Below are positions 26,001 to 34,213 of a DNA stretch of 64,000 nucleotides, piece after piece. The notes under the pieces are model-generated. The model searched no databases. It was not told the DNA's origin and saw only the letters and a list, made by a program, of their open reading frames with translations. The DNA is taken from NCBI RefSeq assembly GCF_028553765.1, contig NZ_CP067134.1:2399001-2463000 (forward strand), in the 5' to 3' direction. The stretch comes from Paracoccus stylophorae. Lineage in GTDB: Bacteria; Pseudomonadota; Alphaproteobacteria; Rhodobacterales; Rhodobacteraceae. Position 1 is the first letter of the stretch. The number at the start of each line of letters is the position of its first letter. The position numbers and the translations under genes are program-made.

Positions 26001-28206
26001 CAGACAAGCTGGGGTTGGTGAAGCGCCAACCGCGACGCAGGTCCGTCCAGACACGATGGGCGAGTACCTTTGCGAGCGACCGTTGGGCATCTTCACGAAT
26101 GATGGCACCAGCATTCGAATCCAGCAGCCAATGCTGGCGCGCCTCTTTGTTGGCGGCAGTAAAGCCGAGCGCCTTCACCACCTGCAGGCCGAACTCGTCT
26201 TCTGCGAGCCCACCTGAGCCGGCAGCAATGACCGCGCGAAGTATGGCTCCGCGCAACAGGCTTACGAACAGGAAGTCATTGAAATGGCCAGACTGCAGGG
26301 CTGCATCCTGACGGTTATCCGTGAACCCCAAAAGCTTCCGCTTCGTCTCGGGTACGCCGCTGCCAGGTTTGTTCATCCACTCCAGGGCGCTGGCGACCAG
26401 CAAGGTTGTTGCCGAGCTTCGCCCTTCGCCGGACAGCCCCGCCAGCTTGCTGCGCTCACGCATCCCCTGCGTCGGTTCGTCATGGCAGCACAGGCAGAAC
26501 GCGAACTTTCCCGGGATGAACCAGAAATCGTTTCCGCCCGCTCCGTGGCGACCATCAGCACCGACGACGTAGGACACCGGCATACGCTTCTTGCGATACC
26601 CTCTCAGCCGTTCAATGCCGTTTTTCTCTTCTCGCCAGCTTTCGGGGTAACCCTCAAGCTCGCCTGTGAACTGGAAGTCAGTATCGCCGGGCGTCACCGG
26701 ACAGAGATACCCTGCGACCTCGTCTTCTTCAGTGTCGAGCGGCGTGTCGTCGATGCTTCGAGGCAGAAAGCGCAAGCTCCCATCATCGTCGACCTTGGTC
26801 ACGACATGGTATTCTTGGCCACAATTTCGGCAGAACCGCGTGGGGTAGAGGCGGTTTCCAGGGGCTTCGGGGTCCTCGAGCTGTCCTTCAAGAAGGATCC
26901 GACGCGGCCTGGCTGTGAGCGTCGTAAAGACTTCACCGGCACCGGAGATGAAACGGTGGAGTTTGAAGGCGAGAAAGGCTCCGTCCTTCGTGCCGCCGCG
27001 CTCATTCTCCGGCAGGCTTACCCGGGTCAGGAATTTTTCGAGATAGTCTCGGCAGGTTTCGGCATCGACCGCGCTGGCCAGAGAAAGCTTTTCAACGGCT
27101 TCTTCGAAAGGGCTAGGCTTCTTCCTGCGAAGCTCAAGCCCATCATCCAATCCGAGTTCGAGTTCGGCCCACACCGAGAGCGGATGGCGCTTCAGGGTTT
27201 CGTCATCGAGTGCGTCCGGCAAAGGCTGAGTCAGGGCCGTCTTCAAAGCGCCAAGGACGTGCTCGGTCTTCAGGGTGTCATCGGTCGCGCGCTGCAAAGA
27301 CTCGTCGATGACCGCGTCCGGGCCAATGTCGGTGCCAAACAGACGAGACGCTACCTTCGCGACAGCAAGCGCGCGGCTCTCGTCCGATCCCTCGGAGGCC
27401 ATCGTTGCCGAGGTCCCAATGCAGATTGGCTCCTTGTCCGGCGAGCACCTGTCCCGCAGGCGTCGAACGAGGACCGCGACATCGGCACCTTGGCGCCCGC
27501 GATAGGTATGGAGTTCGTCGAGAATGATGAACTCGAGACCGGACGCGTTCGAGACGACTTTCGAGTCCAGGTCGTCCTGACGCGTCAGAAGCAATTCTGC
27601 CATCATGTAGTTCGTCAGGAGAACGTCGGGCGGATTGGCAGCGATGCGCTCGCGTTCTTCACGGCTTTCCTGACCGGTGTAACGCTTGACCACCGGCTTG
27701 AGCTCATCGGGCAAACCGGAACCGGCGATGAACTTGTCGATCTCCTTCATCTGGCTATTTGCCAGTGCGTTCATGGGGTAAACGATGATTGCCGTCGTGC
27801 GGCGCGGCTTTCCTGCGCGTCGCGCGCGGATGATCGCGTCGACAACCGGCACAAAGAAGCACAGGGATTTCCCCGAACCCGTGCCGGTCGTGACGACATA
27901 ACTCTTTCCTTGCTTCGCCTTCGCGATCGCCTCGGCTTGGTGCCGGTGAAAGCGAAGAGGCGTGGTGCCAAACCGGAAAACCTTGCCCGTGCCGTCGTCG
28001 AGATCACCCGTGGCGACAAGTTCATCGACCGTCGGCCCCGCCATGAAGCGTGGGTTCAGAGACAAGAGGGCATCCGGCCAGAATTTTCCGGCGTCGTACT
28101 GGGCATCGATCTCGGATTTCAGGTCGGGCGCCCGGATTGCGCTGAATGAACGCGAAAAGTGCTCGTAAGCACGGATCAATTGATGGTCGAACTCAAACGC
28201 TTTCAT
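23029..28206 (-). CDS. Giant DEAD/DEAH-type helicase with DUF1998 domain (DruE/DrmAB-like)
   Basis: 1,725 residues. Walker A TGTGSGKS at 107-114; motif II is the variant DELHTYRGRQG at 230-240, typical of DUF1998-associated helicases. Helicase C motifs MELGVDIS and QRAGRAGRLGQ lie near 1010-1035. Three cysteine clusters look zinc-binding: FCRNCGQEYH (about 460), CSNCGASHEGEVERCHGC (about 1340) and the DUF1998 signature CVRGCYRCLLSYFNQPDH (about 1600). It has the size of DruE, or of DISARM DrmA and DrmB joined in one chain. Expected role: ATP-driven unwinding or translocation on invading DNA. Begins immediately at the stop of the DUF262 gene, with GGAGG upstream. Confidence 0.9.
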   Translation of the reverse strand: MKAFEFDHQLIRAYEHFSRSFSAIRAPDLKSEIDAQYDAGKFWPDALLSLNPRFMAGPTVDELVATGDLDDGTGKVFRFGTTPLRFHRHQAEAIAKAKQGKSYVVTTGTGSGKSLCFFVPVVDAIIRARRAGKPRRTTAIIVYPMNALANSQMKEIDKFIAGSGLPDELKPVVKRYTGQESREERERIAANPPDVLLTNYMMAELLLTRQDDLDSKVVSNASGLEFIILDELHTYRGRQGADVAVLVRRLRDRCSPDKEPICIGTSATMASEGSDESRALAVAKVASRLFGTDIGPDAVIDESLQRATDDTLKTEHVLGALKTALTQPLPDALDDETLKRHPLSVWAELELGLDDGLELRRKKPSPFEEAVEKLSLASAVDAETCRDYLEKFLTRVSLPENERGGTKDGAFLAFKLHRFISGAGEVFTTLTARPRRILLEGQLEDPEAPGNRLYPTRFCRNCGQEYHVVTKVDDDGSLRFLPRSIDDTPLDTEEDEVAGYLCPVTPGDTDFQFTGELEGYPESWREEKNGIERLRGYRKKRMPVSYVVGADGRHGAGGNDFWFIPGKFAFCLCCHDEPTQGMRERSKLAGLSGEGRSSATTLLVASALEWMNKPGSGVPETKRKLLGFTDNRQDAALQSGHFNDFLFVSLLRGAILRAVIAAGSGGLAEDEFGLQVVKALGFTAANKEARQHWLLDSNAGAIIREDAQRSLAKVLAHRVWTDLRRGWRFTNPSLSVLNLIDVNFLGLEEISEDRERFMAIHPALGDLSLEQRQAILKAILSAMLEGLAVQTEALDLTVLDGVAQKSRMLLQAPWAIDQKENPRARSSLVLRAGSKNVVTLREEQTLLRAGPNSRIARLVNRKSVLGTKLNKDEYYEFMEGMLAFLSDEGLLVPVELDSDVTGWRLSPSAVRLVPGPALDDETHRGNRYFHDLYTAIASDLGHGRSSYWGLEGREHTAQVSQKQREWREWRFRFEQDDMDHLATSEYRTEIRATGESDRFLPTLFCSPTMELGVDISALNAVYLRNVPPTPANYAQRAGRAGRLGQAAVVVTYCASGSPHDQYFFERRNDMVAGVVRPPALDITNEELVRSHLHAVWLAEAKLALSPDIPEILDLHGDKFPLKEDVLEVISKPALVSQARGPMARVLKQILASEGGQTPIWMDDPDEFVLYTAMNAPKEFDRAFDRWRELYSSARTQLAEANKRSEITGLSGADRRKIKAAQMQAQDQIAILEQGKASNGSDFYSYRYLATEGFLPGYNFPRLPLYAFVPGEGKTGSFLSRARFLAISEFGPRSLIYHEGRAYRVMKAKLPPEVRQGDGSELATKDIYICSNCGASHEGEVERCHGCNNHMAGEVPIKKTLRIDNVEAAPTERITANDEERVRQGFDIQTVFSWPKKDGQVQVTNAKFVCGETSLLALQYANSAEISRLNKGLKRRKDQTVFGFHIDPRSGYWAKSDDEDSDTDVPPDVVKPVRIVPIVRDRKNALLFRFDKPEQYESETIATVQHALLRGIEVVFQLEEGEILGEPLPARDNRRAILAYEATEGGAGVLTRLIDDGKAINEVAKTALGLMHFESVDAAIAAGDADLLQEKKDGSCVRGCYRCLLSYFNQPDHELIDRSSPEVAQFLIDLARGTISLAAKPTAGTVPSPWLEAFSAAGIPQVDTMPASFGGREFEFVWRAFAVAATTADLTAEAEADAVNKGWVVFGLPSAPPEGLPDGFMKNFEG

Positions 28207-30129
28207 TCAGGCGGCCTCCTCGGTGTCCGGGCTTGGAACATCGAAGCCCTCGTCGTCCTGGAGAACGTCCTCGCCTTCCTCCGGTACGGAATCTGCCCTG
28301 ACGATCGCATGCCCGGTTGCCTTTGAAATCATGGCAAGGAGCCGCGTCTCCCGATCCGCCATGAATCCCTCGAAGTCATCCGCCCTCAGCAAGGAGGGAT
28401 CCAGCCCGTGGGACGCCAGATAATCGTCAAGCGCTTCGCGGGTGATCGGCGGGTTGTCCTTTCCGCCTGTTTCCAGTCGTTCCAGGTAGATCGATGGTGC
28501 TACGCCGCCAAGAATGCGGTTGGTCTTATAGCTGAGCGGCGTCTTGTTGACGACGGTGTCAAAGACCTTCGGCTCGATCTTCTGCTTCTTGCACCAGTCC
28601 TGCGGGAAGATGTGGTGGATATCGACGTATTCGTCAAAGAACACGGTGTCCTTGAAGTGCTGGCCAGAGCGAAGATCTCTCGCGCCTTCGGCCATCAGAA
28701 GGGCATGGATGCCCTTGTAGGCAGCCGACAGGCGGGTGCGCAGGGTGCGCAGGCGTTCCGGTCGGAAACGGCCATCGGTGATTGTGCTGGGTTCGGGGCC
28801 ACCGTCTAGCCATGCGGGCACCTCGAGAACGTCCTTGGCAAATCGGGACTCGATGGCCGAGCCATAGAGTTCGCCAAAAATGCCGCACCAGAACCAGCGG
28901 GCGAGCTGGTCCTTCACTGCGGCGTGGTCGAACCTAGGCCCGATGATGGCGAGGATCGCGGCAAAGGGGACAAGCTGCCCCTGATAGGGCAGATCGATGA
29001 CCCGATAGATGTGGTTCTGTCGGAGGAACTTCGCTGCCGTCTTGAACCCGTCTTCGACCGCAGCTCGGTGCTTCAGGTAGGCCTCCAGCGGCAGGTCGAG
29101 GAGCGACTGACGCGTCGCCCGGACTGCGGACAGTTCCGACTCCTTGCGCCCGGCAGCTATTTCGGCCGCGCGGGTCTCGACCCCATGCAGGAGGGCGATA
29201 GCCTGTAGCACGTCGGTGGCTGCGACCTTCTCCAGCACGCCAAACTTCTGTTCGGCCGCCCGCCCAAAGAGCTGAAGCCGGGTCTGCAGCCCCGGCTGGC
29301 CGTCGGCGCCGAGCCAGTCGTCCCGCAGGCGATGGCCGCGGGCTGCATACATCGCTGTCACAAGCTCGAATGCGTCGAGCGGCTTGCCGCCGGTATTCAC
29401 CTTCTCAAAAACAAGACAGACGGCCTCGTGGGAGGTGTCGGGGCTCAATGCGATTACGGGCAGCTGGTAGGCCTTGAAGTTCTGAAGGACCTCATCCTTG
29501 AACGGCTTGAAGAGCTTGCGTGTCTCCGGGTCGTTTTCCAGCCAGTATTCGTTGAAGCCATCTTGCCATTCGTCCCAGTCAAAAACCTGGTTCAGCGGGA
29601 ACATGAGATTTTGGTATTCGAGTTCCGGCGTGGAGAGATCGAGGTCGATCTTCCGGTCGAAGTCCGACTTGATCCGCCGATCCTCGGGTACAGAGACAAT
29701 GGCGTTTTCGCGGTCCTCGGCCGGATTCATGGCTTTTTGAATGTCGATGTAAAACCAGCGCTTCACGAGCTTGAGGCGAGGCGTGACCGTTTGCACCACA
29801 TCGCGGCGCAAGCAGGTCTGATAAAGCGAGGTCATGCGCTGCTGGCCATCCAGCAAGAGCTGATCCGGTGCGTCGTCGCCAACTGCAGCATCCGCCCCCT
29901 GGATTGGTCGGCGTGCGAAGGTATCAGCCGCACCAGGCTTCACCTCCAGCGTCATCAAGGCGCCTACCGGAAACGCCTGCGAGATCGAGGCGATCAGCCC
30001 CTTGATCCGTTCCTCGTCCCAAACCCAACTGCGCTGGAAATCCGGCAACTGAATCTTGCCGTTCCCACACTGACGGAGAAGCTCCTCCAAGCTGACCGGG
30101 TTGGTCTTGAATGCCGCTTGTTTACCCAA
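28207..30129 (-). CDS. DUF262/DUF1524 nuclease (GmrSD/SspE-like)
   Basis: 640 residues from TTG 30129, preferred because GAGGAG (complement of 30137-30142) lies seven bases upstream. The N-terminal DUF262 (ParB/Srx-like) domain has QLPDFQRSWVWDEERIKG and the NTP-site signature LLDGQQRMTSL (DGQQR at about 94-98). The C-terminal DUF1524 nuclease has the His-Asn-type motif VDIHHIFPQDWC near residue 500 with NKTPLSYKTN downstream. In GmrSD, BrxU and SspE such proteins use nucleotide hydrolysis to cut DNA depending on its modification. Here it would be an effector nuclease opposite the methyltransferase. Ends at the base before the helicase start. Confidence 0.88.
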   Translation of the reverse strand: MGKQAAFKTNPVSLEELLRQCGNGKIQLPDFQRSWVWDEERIKGLIASISQAFPVGALMTLEVKPGAADTFARRPIQGADAAVGDDAPDQLLLDGQQRMTSLYQTCLRRDVVQTVTPRLKLVKRWFYIDIQKAMNPAEDRENAIVSVPEDRRIKSDFDRKIDLDLSTPELEYQNLMFPLNQVFDWDEWQDGFNEYWLENDPETRKLFKPFKDEVLQNFKAYQLPVIALSPDTSHEAVCLVFEKVNTGGKPLDAFELVTAMYAARGHRLRDDWLGADGQPGLQTRLQLFGRAAEQKFGVLEKVAATDVLQAIALLHGVETRAAEIAAGRKESELSAVRATRQSLLDLPLEAYLKHRAAVEDGFKTAAKFLRQNHIYRVIDLPYQGQLVPFAAILAIIGPRFDHAAVKDQLARWFWCGIFGELYGSAIESRFAKDVLEVPAWLDGGPEPSTITDGRFRPERLRTLRTRLSAAYKGIHALLMAEGARDLRSGQHFKDTVFFDEYVDIHHIFPQDWCKKQKIEPKVFDTVVNKTPLSYKTNRILGGVAPSIYLERLETGGKDNPPITREALDDYLASHGLDPSLLRADDFEGFMADRETRLLAMISKATGHAIVRADSVPEEGEDVLQDDEGFDVPSPDTEEAA

Positions 30130-30192
30130 TCTGGCTCTCCTCAAGTGAACTTGCGGGCTTCTGACAACTGGACGCGATGTCCGAAGAAGGCT

Positions 30193-31080
30193 TCATTTCG
30201 AACCCTCCGGAGCGCCAGCTGCTCGAATGCCGCTGAAAATCTCGTCGCGATTGATCAGCACGATCTGTTGGTCTTGGGGCGCACGGGCTTCGGGGGCGGT
30301 ATCTAGACCGAGGCGTTTAAGCGCATAGTAGAGGAGCGCACGTCTCACCTTGATCTTCGCCTTGCCGCCGCGCATGCCATAATCGAGCGCAATAACCTTC
30401 GCTTGTGTTTCCGAGAGGTCGGGGTGGGGCCCGACTTCCAGCGCAACCTCGGCAAGCCAGTCTTGATCGTCGCCGGCCGATTTGTCGCTTTCGCCCGAGC
30501 CTCGGACCTCAAGCATCCGAGACAACAGGAAGTCCTTGAAGCAATCGTCGGTTTGGCAGAACGCCCGAGTGTGCCACCGGAAACCGTCAAACGCGATGGC
30601 ATGGGGGGCGATCCAGCGCCAGCGCGGCACGGGGCTGGACAGGGACTGGTACTTTACCTCGATCGCCTCGGACCGACGGATGGCGCCAACGACCGAACGA
30701 AGCGTCGCCGGATTGACCCCACGAACCGGCGTAGGGGCGGCCGCGTAGGGCGGGAGGTTGGCGATCCAGGCGTCCTCGCGGTCGAGGATCCCGTCAGCGA
30801 CCGATCGCAGCTGTGCAAGGTAGCGGCTCGCGTCTGGTTCGAGGAACTGGGGCTTGAACTCGGAGCCACGTACATAGGTTCGCGCACTCTTGTCGTAGAC
30901 CATGTTGTCTGGCGCGAAGCCGATGTAGCGGTTCAGGTCGGTGGACGCCTGGTTCACCGAGACCCCGAACTGGTCCATCAGATCGCTGCGGTTCACATGC
31001 CCCTCCCAGAACAGGCGGAACTCTATGAACTCGAGGCGCTGCTCGACACCCCAGCGAAGTTCCGACCGGTCGCTCTCCAA
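30193..31080 (-). CDS. WYL-domain transcriptional regulator (BrxR/CapW type)
   Basis: 295 residues from TTG 31080. This start is preferred to the in-frame ATG at 31128 because GGAGG (complement of 31086-31090), part of the longer GGAGGTGATT, lies five bases upstream and the extra N-terminal codons fall on an inverted repeat. An N-terminal winged helix (VEQRLEFIEFRLFWEG, RSDLMDQFGVSVNQAS) is followed by the WYL domain (KYQSLSSP, HAIAFDGFRWHTRAFC) and a C-terminal WCX region. BrxR/CapW proteins repress phage-defence operons, often including their own gene, and are relieved by a ligand. Position as first gene of the operon fits that role. Confidence 0.88.
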   Translation of the reverse strand: MESDRSELRWGVEQRLEFIEFRLFWEGHVNRSDLMDQFGVSVNQASTDLNRYIGFAPDNMVYDKSARTYVRGSEFKPQFLEPDASRYLAQLRSVADGILDREDAWIANLPPYAAAPTPVRGVNPATLRSVVGAIRRSEAIEVKYQSLSSPVPRWRWIAPHAIAFDGFRWHTRAFCQTDDCFKDFLLSRMLEVRGSGESDKSAGDDQDWLAEVALEVGPHPDLSETQAKVIALDYGMRGGKAKIKVRRALLYYALKRLGLDTAPEARAPQDQQIVLINRDEIFSGIRAAGAPEGSK

Positions 31081-31085
31081 AATCA

Positions 31086-31090
31086 CCTCC
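31086..31090 (-). promoter_or_regulatory. Ribosome binding site deciding the WYL start
   Basis: On the minus strand GGAGGTGATT precedes TTG at 31080 by five bases after GGAGG; it is one of the best matches to the anti-Shine-Dalgarno sequence in the window and argues for the TTG start. Confidence 0.7.
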
Positions 31091-31102
31091 GGGCCAGATT
31101 GG

Positions 31103-31127
31103 TGGACCCGCAAACTATGCGGGCCCA
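31103..31127. promoter_or_regulatory. Candidate operator of the WYL regulator
   Basis: Inverted repeat TGGACCCGCA-AACTA-TGCGGGCCCA, nine of ten positions complementary, centred about 35 bases before the TTG start. Position, size and symmetry fit a dimeric repressor site controlling the operon. It is also able to form a hairpin in the leader RNA. Function inferred. Confidence 0.5.
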
Positions 31128-31367
31128 TTTTCTGTGCTCTCGATGACGCTAACTGAGGGGAGGAAAGCGGGCAATCGAAATTGCGCGTAAAGTGATTGTT
31201 TTCGAACGCGGTTCTATCTGCAGATGTGGATGGAGGTTATGGCTTGGGCCGGAGGGGCGGAATGGGTGCGTGGTGGCGAACTGCAGGCTATTCAGCACAC
31301 GCAACTTCCCTGCGCAGGTCAGAACTAGTTGCCGCGCAGGGTTTTGCTGACGATGCCCGCGCCGGTT

Positions 31368-31568
31368 TCAGCGCCCAGCCTTGATCTCCTCCAAATCACG
31401 CAGCTCTTGCTGTTCGAACGCCAGCACATCTTCGACACGATAGATCACTCGCCCGCCTAGCTTCATGAAGCGCGGCCCATCGCCGATCCACCGCCACCGC
31501 TCAAGTGTCCTTGGGCTAATTCTCCATCGGGCAGCCAGCTCGATTTGACTGAGGCACATTTCTCGCAT
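31368..31568 (-). CDS. AlpA/excisionase-like helix-turn-helix protein
   Basis: 66 residues from ATG 31568, with AAAGGA seven bases upstream; an ATG nine codons earlier is possible. A MerR/AlpA-type winged helix: SQIELAARWRISPRTLERWR, then GPRFMKLGGRVIYRVEDVLAFE, the pattern of phage excisionases and AlpA activators. Such proteins control prophage or island excision. No matching integrase gene is intact nearby; only a decayed serine recombinase follows at 33.6-34.2 kb. It may be a leftover of the element that brought in the defence operon. Confidence 0.8.
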   Translation of the reverse strand: MREMCLSQIELAARWRISPRTLERWRWIGDGPRFMKLGGRVIYRVEDVLAFEQQELRDLEEIKAGR

Positions 31569-32272
31569 TTCCGCTTCCTTTCGAACGACCACCATGGTCG
31601 CACGACAACGAATGCGTAGAAAGAAAACCTATTCAAGTCAGTGTGTTGGGGACGCTGCGCGTTGCCGGCGGCGCCCTTCGGACAGTGGGCGCAGCATGGA
31701 ATTGCCCAGTGAACCGGCGTCGAATTGCGAAATGTTCCCTAGAACTCCGTTAAGCCCTGCAGATTGCCGGAGCCCCCTCAGGGGTCACGGGAGACGGTCC
31801 AGTTGTAAGCGCACCTCCTCCGCCATCATCCCTGTTGCGAACACGAACAGGCGCCTATCGCGGCGCGGAAATACTCGTGTTTTCAAAGGGCTTTGCTGCA
31901 CCCATGCGAACCTCCGAGACTGTGCGCCAGGCAAGTTTCGGGCTCTGAACGGCGCTCCGTCTCTGTTCGGGCGAACCTCGCCGAATTCGGTTCGGTCAGA
32001 TTTTTCGTCGTCTTTCCAACAGCCTGAGTCCCAACCCCGCCAAAACTTCGCCCCTTGTTTCCATCGCTCTCAAAGCGAACAGAGCCGCAACACGCGAGAG
32101 GCGCAGCCGCTGTGTGCGCTGGCCGAGTGGCGCGTAGCGGTGGCGGTGTCCGCCCCTGGCGTCTATCGGAAAACCCCGACGACAAAAGGACTTGAGCTCG
32201 ATACGGTTAGGAGGCGCGGGCGTCGACCGGCGGCACGCTCGGACCCACGATCAATCAGTTCCAGGAGAGGGC
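31569..32272. other. 704-bp stretch without a recognised gene
   Basis: Lies between the divergent AlpA-like gene and the phosphoesterase gene. Frames are open on both strands for up to 240 codons but have no recognisable protein character and no ribosome site. It includes a short palindrome CCCCTCAGGGG near 31,773-31,783. Probably holds the promoters of both neighbours and remnants of lost DNA. Confidence 0.5.
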
Positions 32273-33210
32273 ATGGGAACAGTCGATATCATCCCCGACA
32301 TCCACGGGCAGATCGCTAAACTACAGGGAGCGCTCGATGCCCTCGGATGGCGGCGGAGGCCGGCGGGCTGGTTCCATCCCGACCCGGAGCGGACCATTGT
32401 CTTTCTGGGCGACTTCATCGACCGTGGGCCGGAGAACCGGGCCGTCATTCACCTGGTGCGCGACCTGATCGACAGCGGCAAGGCCCTCGCGATCATGGGC
32501 AACCACGAACTCAATGCCCTTCACTTCCACACGGCCCACCCCGAGACCGGCCAGCCCCTCCGCGCTCATTCGGAGAAGAACCTGCGCCAGCACGCAAGCT
32601 TCCTGGCGGAGTTCCCCGTCGGTGCCGGCGAGACCCGCGAGGCGCTGGCGTGGATGCAGAGCCTCCCTCTGTTTCTGGAAGCTGAGGGGTTCCGCGCCGT
32701 GCATGCCTGCTGGGTCGACCCCGCGATCGACCGCGTGCGGGCGCTCACCGACGACGGCGTTTTGTCCGAAGCGCAGTTGATCCGCGCGGCTGACCCTGCC
32801 GACGAGCTTTTCCACCTTGCCGAGGAAATCACGAAGGGGCCCGAACAGCAGCTTCCAGATGGGTTTGCATTCCGCGACAAGGAAGGCACCCACCGCGATC
32901 ACGTTCGGCTGCAATGGTGGAATGCAGGGGCCCGGACCTGGCGTGACATCGCTATCTCGGTTCCTGTTCCGGATGATCTGCCCGATGCACCACTACCGGG
33001 AACCCTGATGGCGCAGACCTATCCCGTCCACGAACGCCCGTCTTCTTCGGTCACTACTGGCTCAGCGGCGATCCGGTCCTGCAGGCTCCGAACGCGCTGT
33101 GCCTCGACTATTCCGCCGGCAAGGATGGGCCGCTGGTCACATACGAACTGCACCCGGGTGAGACGTTGCTCTCCCCCGACCGGGTTTGGCTTCACGCGAT
33201 CCCTGACTGA
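32273..33210 (+). pseudogene. Metallophosphoesterase (calcineurin-like), frameshifted near its end
   Basis: ATG 32273 is preceded by GGAGAGG. The metal-binding motifs are all present early: DIHG (GTVDIIPDIHGQ), GDFIDRGPEN, GNHE (IMGNHELNALHF) and a later histidine (AVHACW), giving a dinuclear metal phosphatase. At about 33036-33041 one base is missing from a CCG(G)TC context; after the shift the next frame continues FFGHYWLSGDPVLQAPN to the stop at 33208-33210, restoring the conserved G-H motif and natural end. Unshifted, the frame runs to 33283 with nonsense sequence. Either a real one-base deletion or a sequencing error. Substrate unknown. Confidence 0.8.
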
Positions 33211-33219
33211 CCCTTCGTC

Positions 33220-33593
33220 TCAGTCGAAAACCCTCACCGGCTGCTCTTCCCACGGCAGGGACGCCACGAAGCACAGGTCGTAGATGCTGATCGTGCTGGG
33301 CTCGCGGTGGATGACAAGTGGTTCGAGCACCTCGGGCGCCAGGCATGCGAGGCGCAGGAGGCGGCTGACGTAGCGGTCGGAGAGGCCCTCATCGGTGGCG
33401 AGATCAGCGAGCGTGGCGACCTCGCCGCGTTCCAGCCGCTGCCGCCATATCCATGCCCGGCAATGGCACGCAGCATGTGAGGATCCTGCCCGCGACCCAT
33501 GGCGGCCTCGACATGCTTCGGCGGCAGAATTCGGGGGCGGCCGCCGCGGCGACGCAGTTCGAGCGGAATGTGGACGCGCAGGGTCTTGGGCAT
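33220..33593 (-). pseudogene. Recombinase-associated ParB/KorB-like HTH protein, frameshifted
   Basis: Begins MPKTLRVHIPLELRRRGG at 33593 and reads well to GQDPHMLRAIA. One base is missing at about 33456-33462; the other frame then continues RAWIWRQRLERGEVATLADL and YVSRLLRLACLAPEVLEPLV to a stop at 33220-33222. The second part carries a KorB/ParB-like helix-turn-helix. Small proteins of this kind follow large serine recombinase genes of prophages. The start overlaps the recombinase remnant stop (TGATG), as in an original operon. Confidence 0.7.
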
Positions 33594-34207
33594 CAGGCGA
33601 CCTCCTTCTTCGGCGGGGCCATCAGCGCGGCGATGGCGCCGAGGCCTTCATGGCGCAGGTCGATGGCGAGGCCCGCCTCGCTTACGGTGATGCGGGCGAC
33701 CAGAAGTTGGACAATGCGGGCCTGCTCGGCCGGGATGAGCGCCTTCCACAGGTCGTCGAACTGCGCCAGCGCGGCGACGACGGTGGCCTCGTCGAGATCG
33801 GGCCGTTCCTTCCGGACCGTCCGCGCGGTGCGCGCCGCCACCTCGGGCGTGCGCAGCATCCGGCGGATTTCGCCGATGACGGCGTCCTCGACCAGCGCCC
33901 GGCAGACGCTGGGGCCCGTGCAATTCGGCTGCAGGACGTTTCCGGGTCACGTCCATGGACGTGTAGTAGCAGTAGCGTTAGCCCTTCCGCTTGGTGTGGT
34001 GCGGCGTCATAGCGGCACCGGTTTCGGTGAAGATCAGCCCGCGCAGGAGCGCAGGGTGCGCCGTGCGCACCGCCGCCGCCCGCGCCACTCGGTTGTTGGC
34101 GATGACCTCGTGGACCTCGTCCCACAGCTTCTGATCGATGATCGCCTTGTGCTCGCCGGGATGAACCTCGTCCTTGTGCAGGGCGAGGCCGAGGTAGACC
34201 TTGTTGT
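33593..34207 (-). pseudogene. Large serine recombinase, C-terminal remnant
   Basis: Reading right to left: NKVYLGLALHKDEVHPGEH, IIDQKLWDEVHEVIANNR and LLRGLIFTETGAAMTPHHT are the recombinase and zinc-ribbon regions of large serine integrases. An in-frame stop falls near 33978, then the frame shifts, and the final part reads MLRTPEVAARTARTVRKE to the stop at 33593, the coiled-coil end of the family. The catalytic resolvase domain is gone; the break at about 34207 joins unrelated phage sequence in opposite orientation. Not functional. Confidence 0.8.
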
Positions 34208-34213
34208 GCAGGC

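Noticed and set aside
26284..28149. Plus-strand frame of 621 codons opposite the DUF1998 helicase
   Set aside because: Shadow of the helicase gene, whose Walker and DELH motifs are on the minus strand.
14442..31080. Calling the operon a standard DISARM or BREX system
   Set aside because: No DrmC phospholipase D-type gene, no separate DrmA and DrmB, no PglZ, BrxC or BrxL; extra DUF262, peptidase and HNH genes are present.
32020..32060. Possible tRNA 3' end (GAGTCCCAACCCCGCCA)
   Set aside because: No matching acceptor stem, anticodon arm or T-arm could be folded upstream.
31594..32319. Plus-strand frame of 241 codons before the phosphoesterase
   Set aside because: Low-complexity arginine/serine-rich translation, no ribosome site, and it overlaps the phosphoesterase start, which has a good site of its own.
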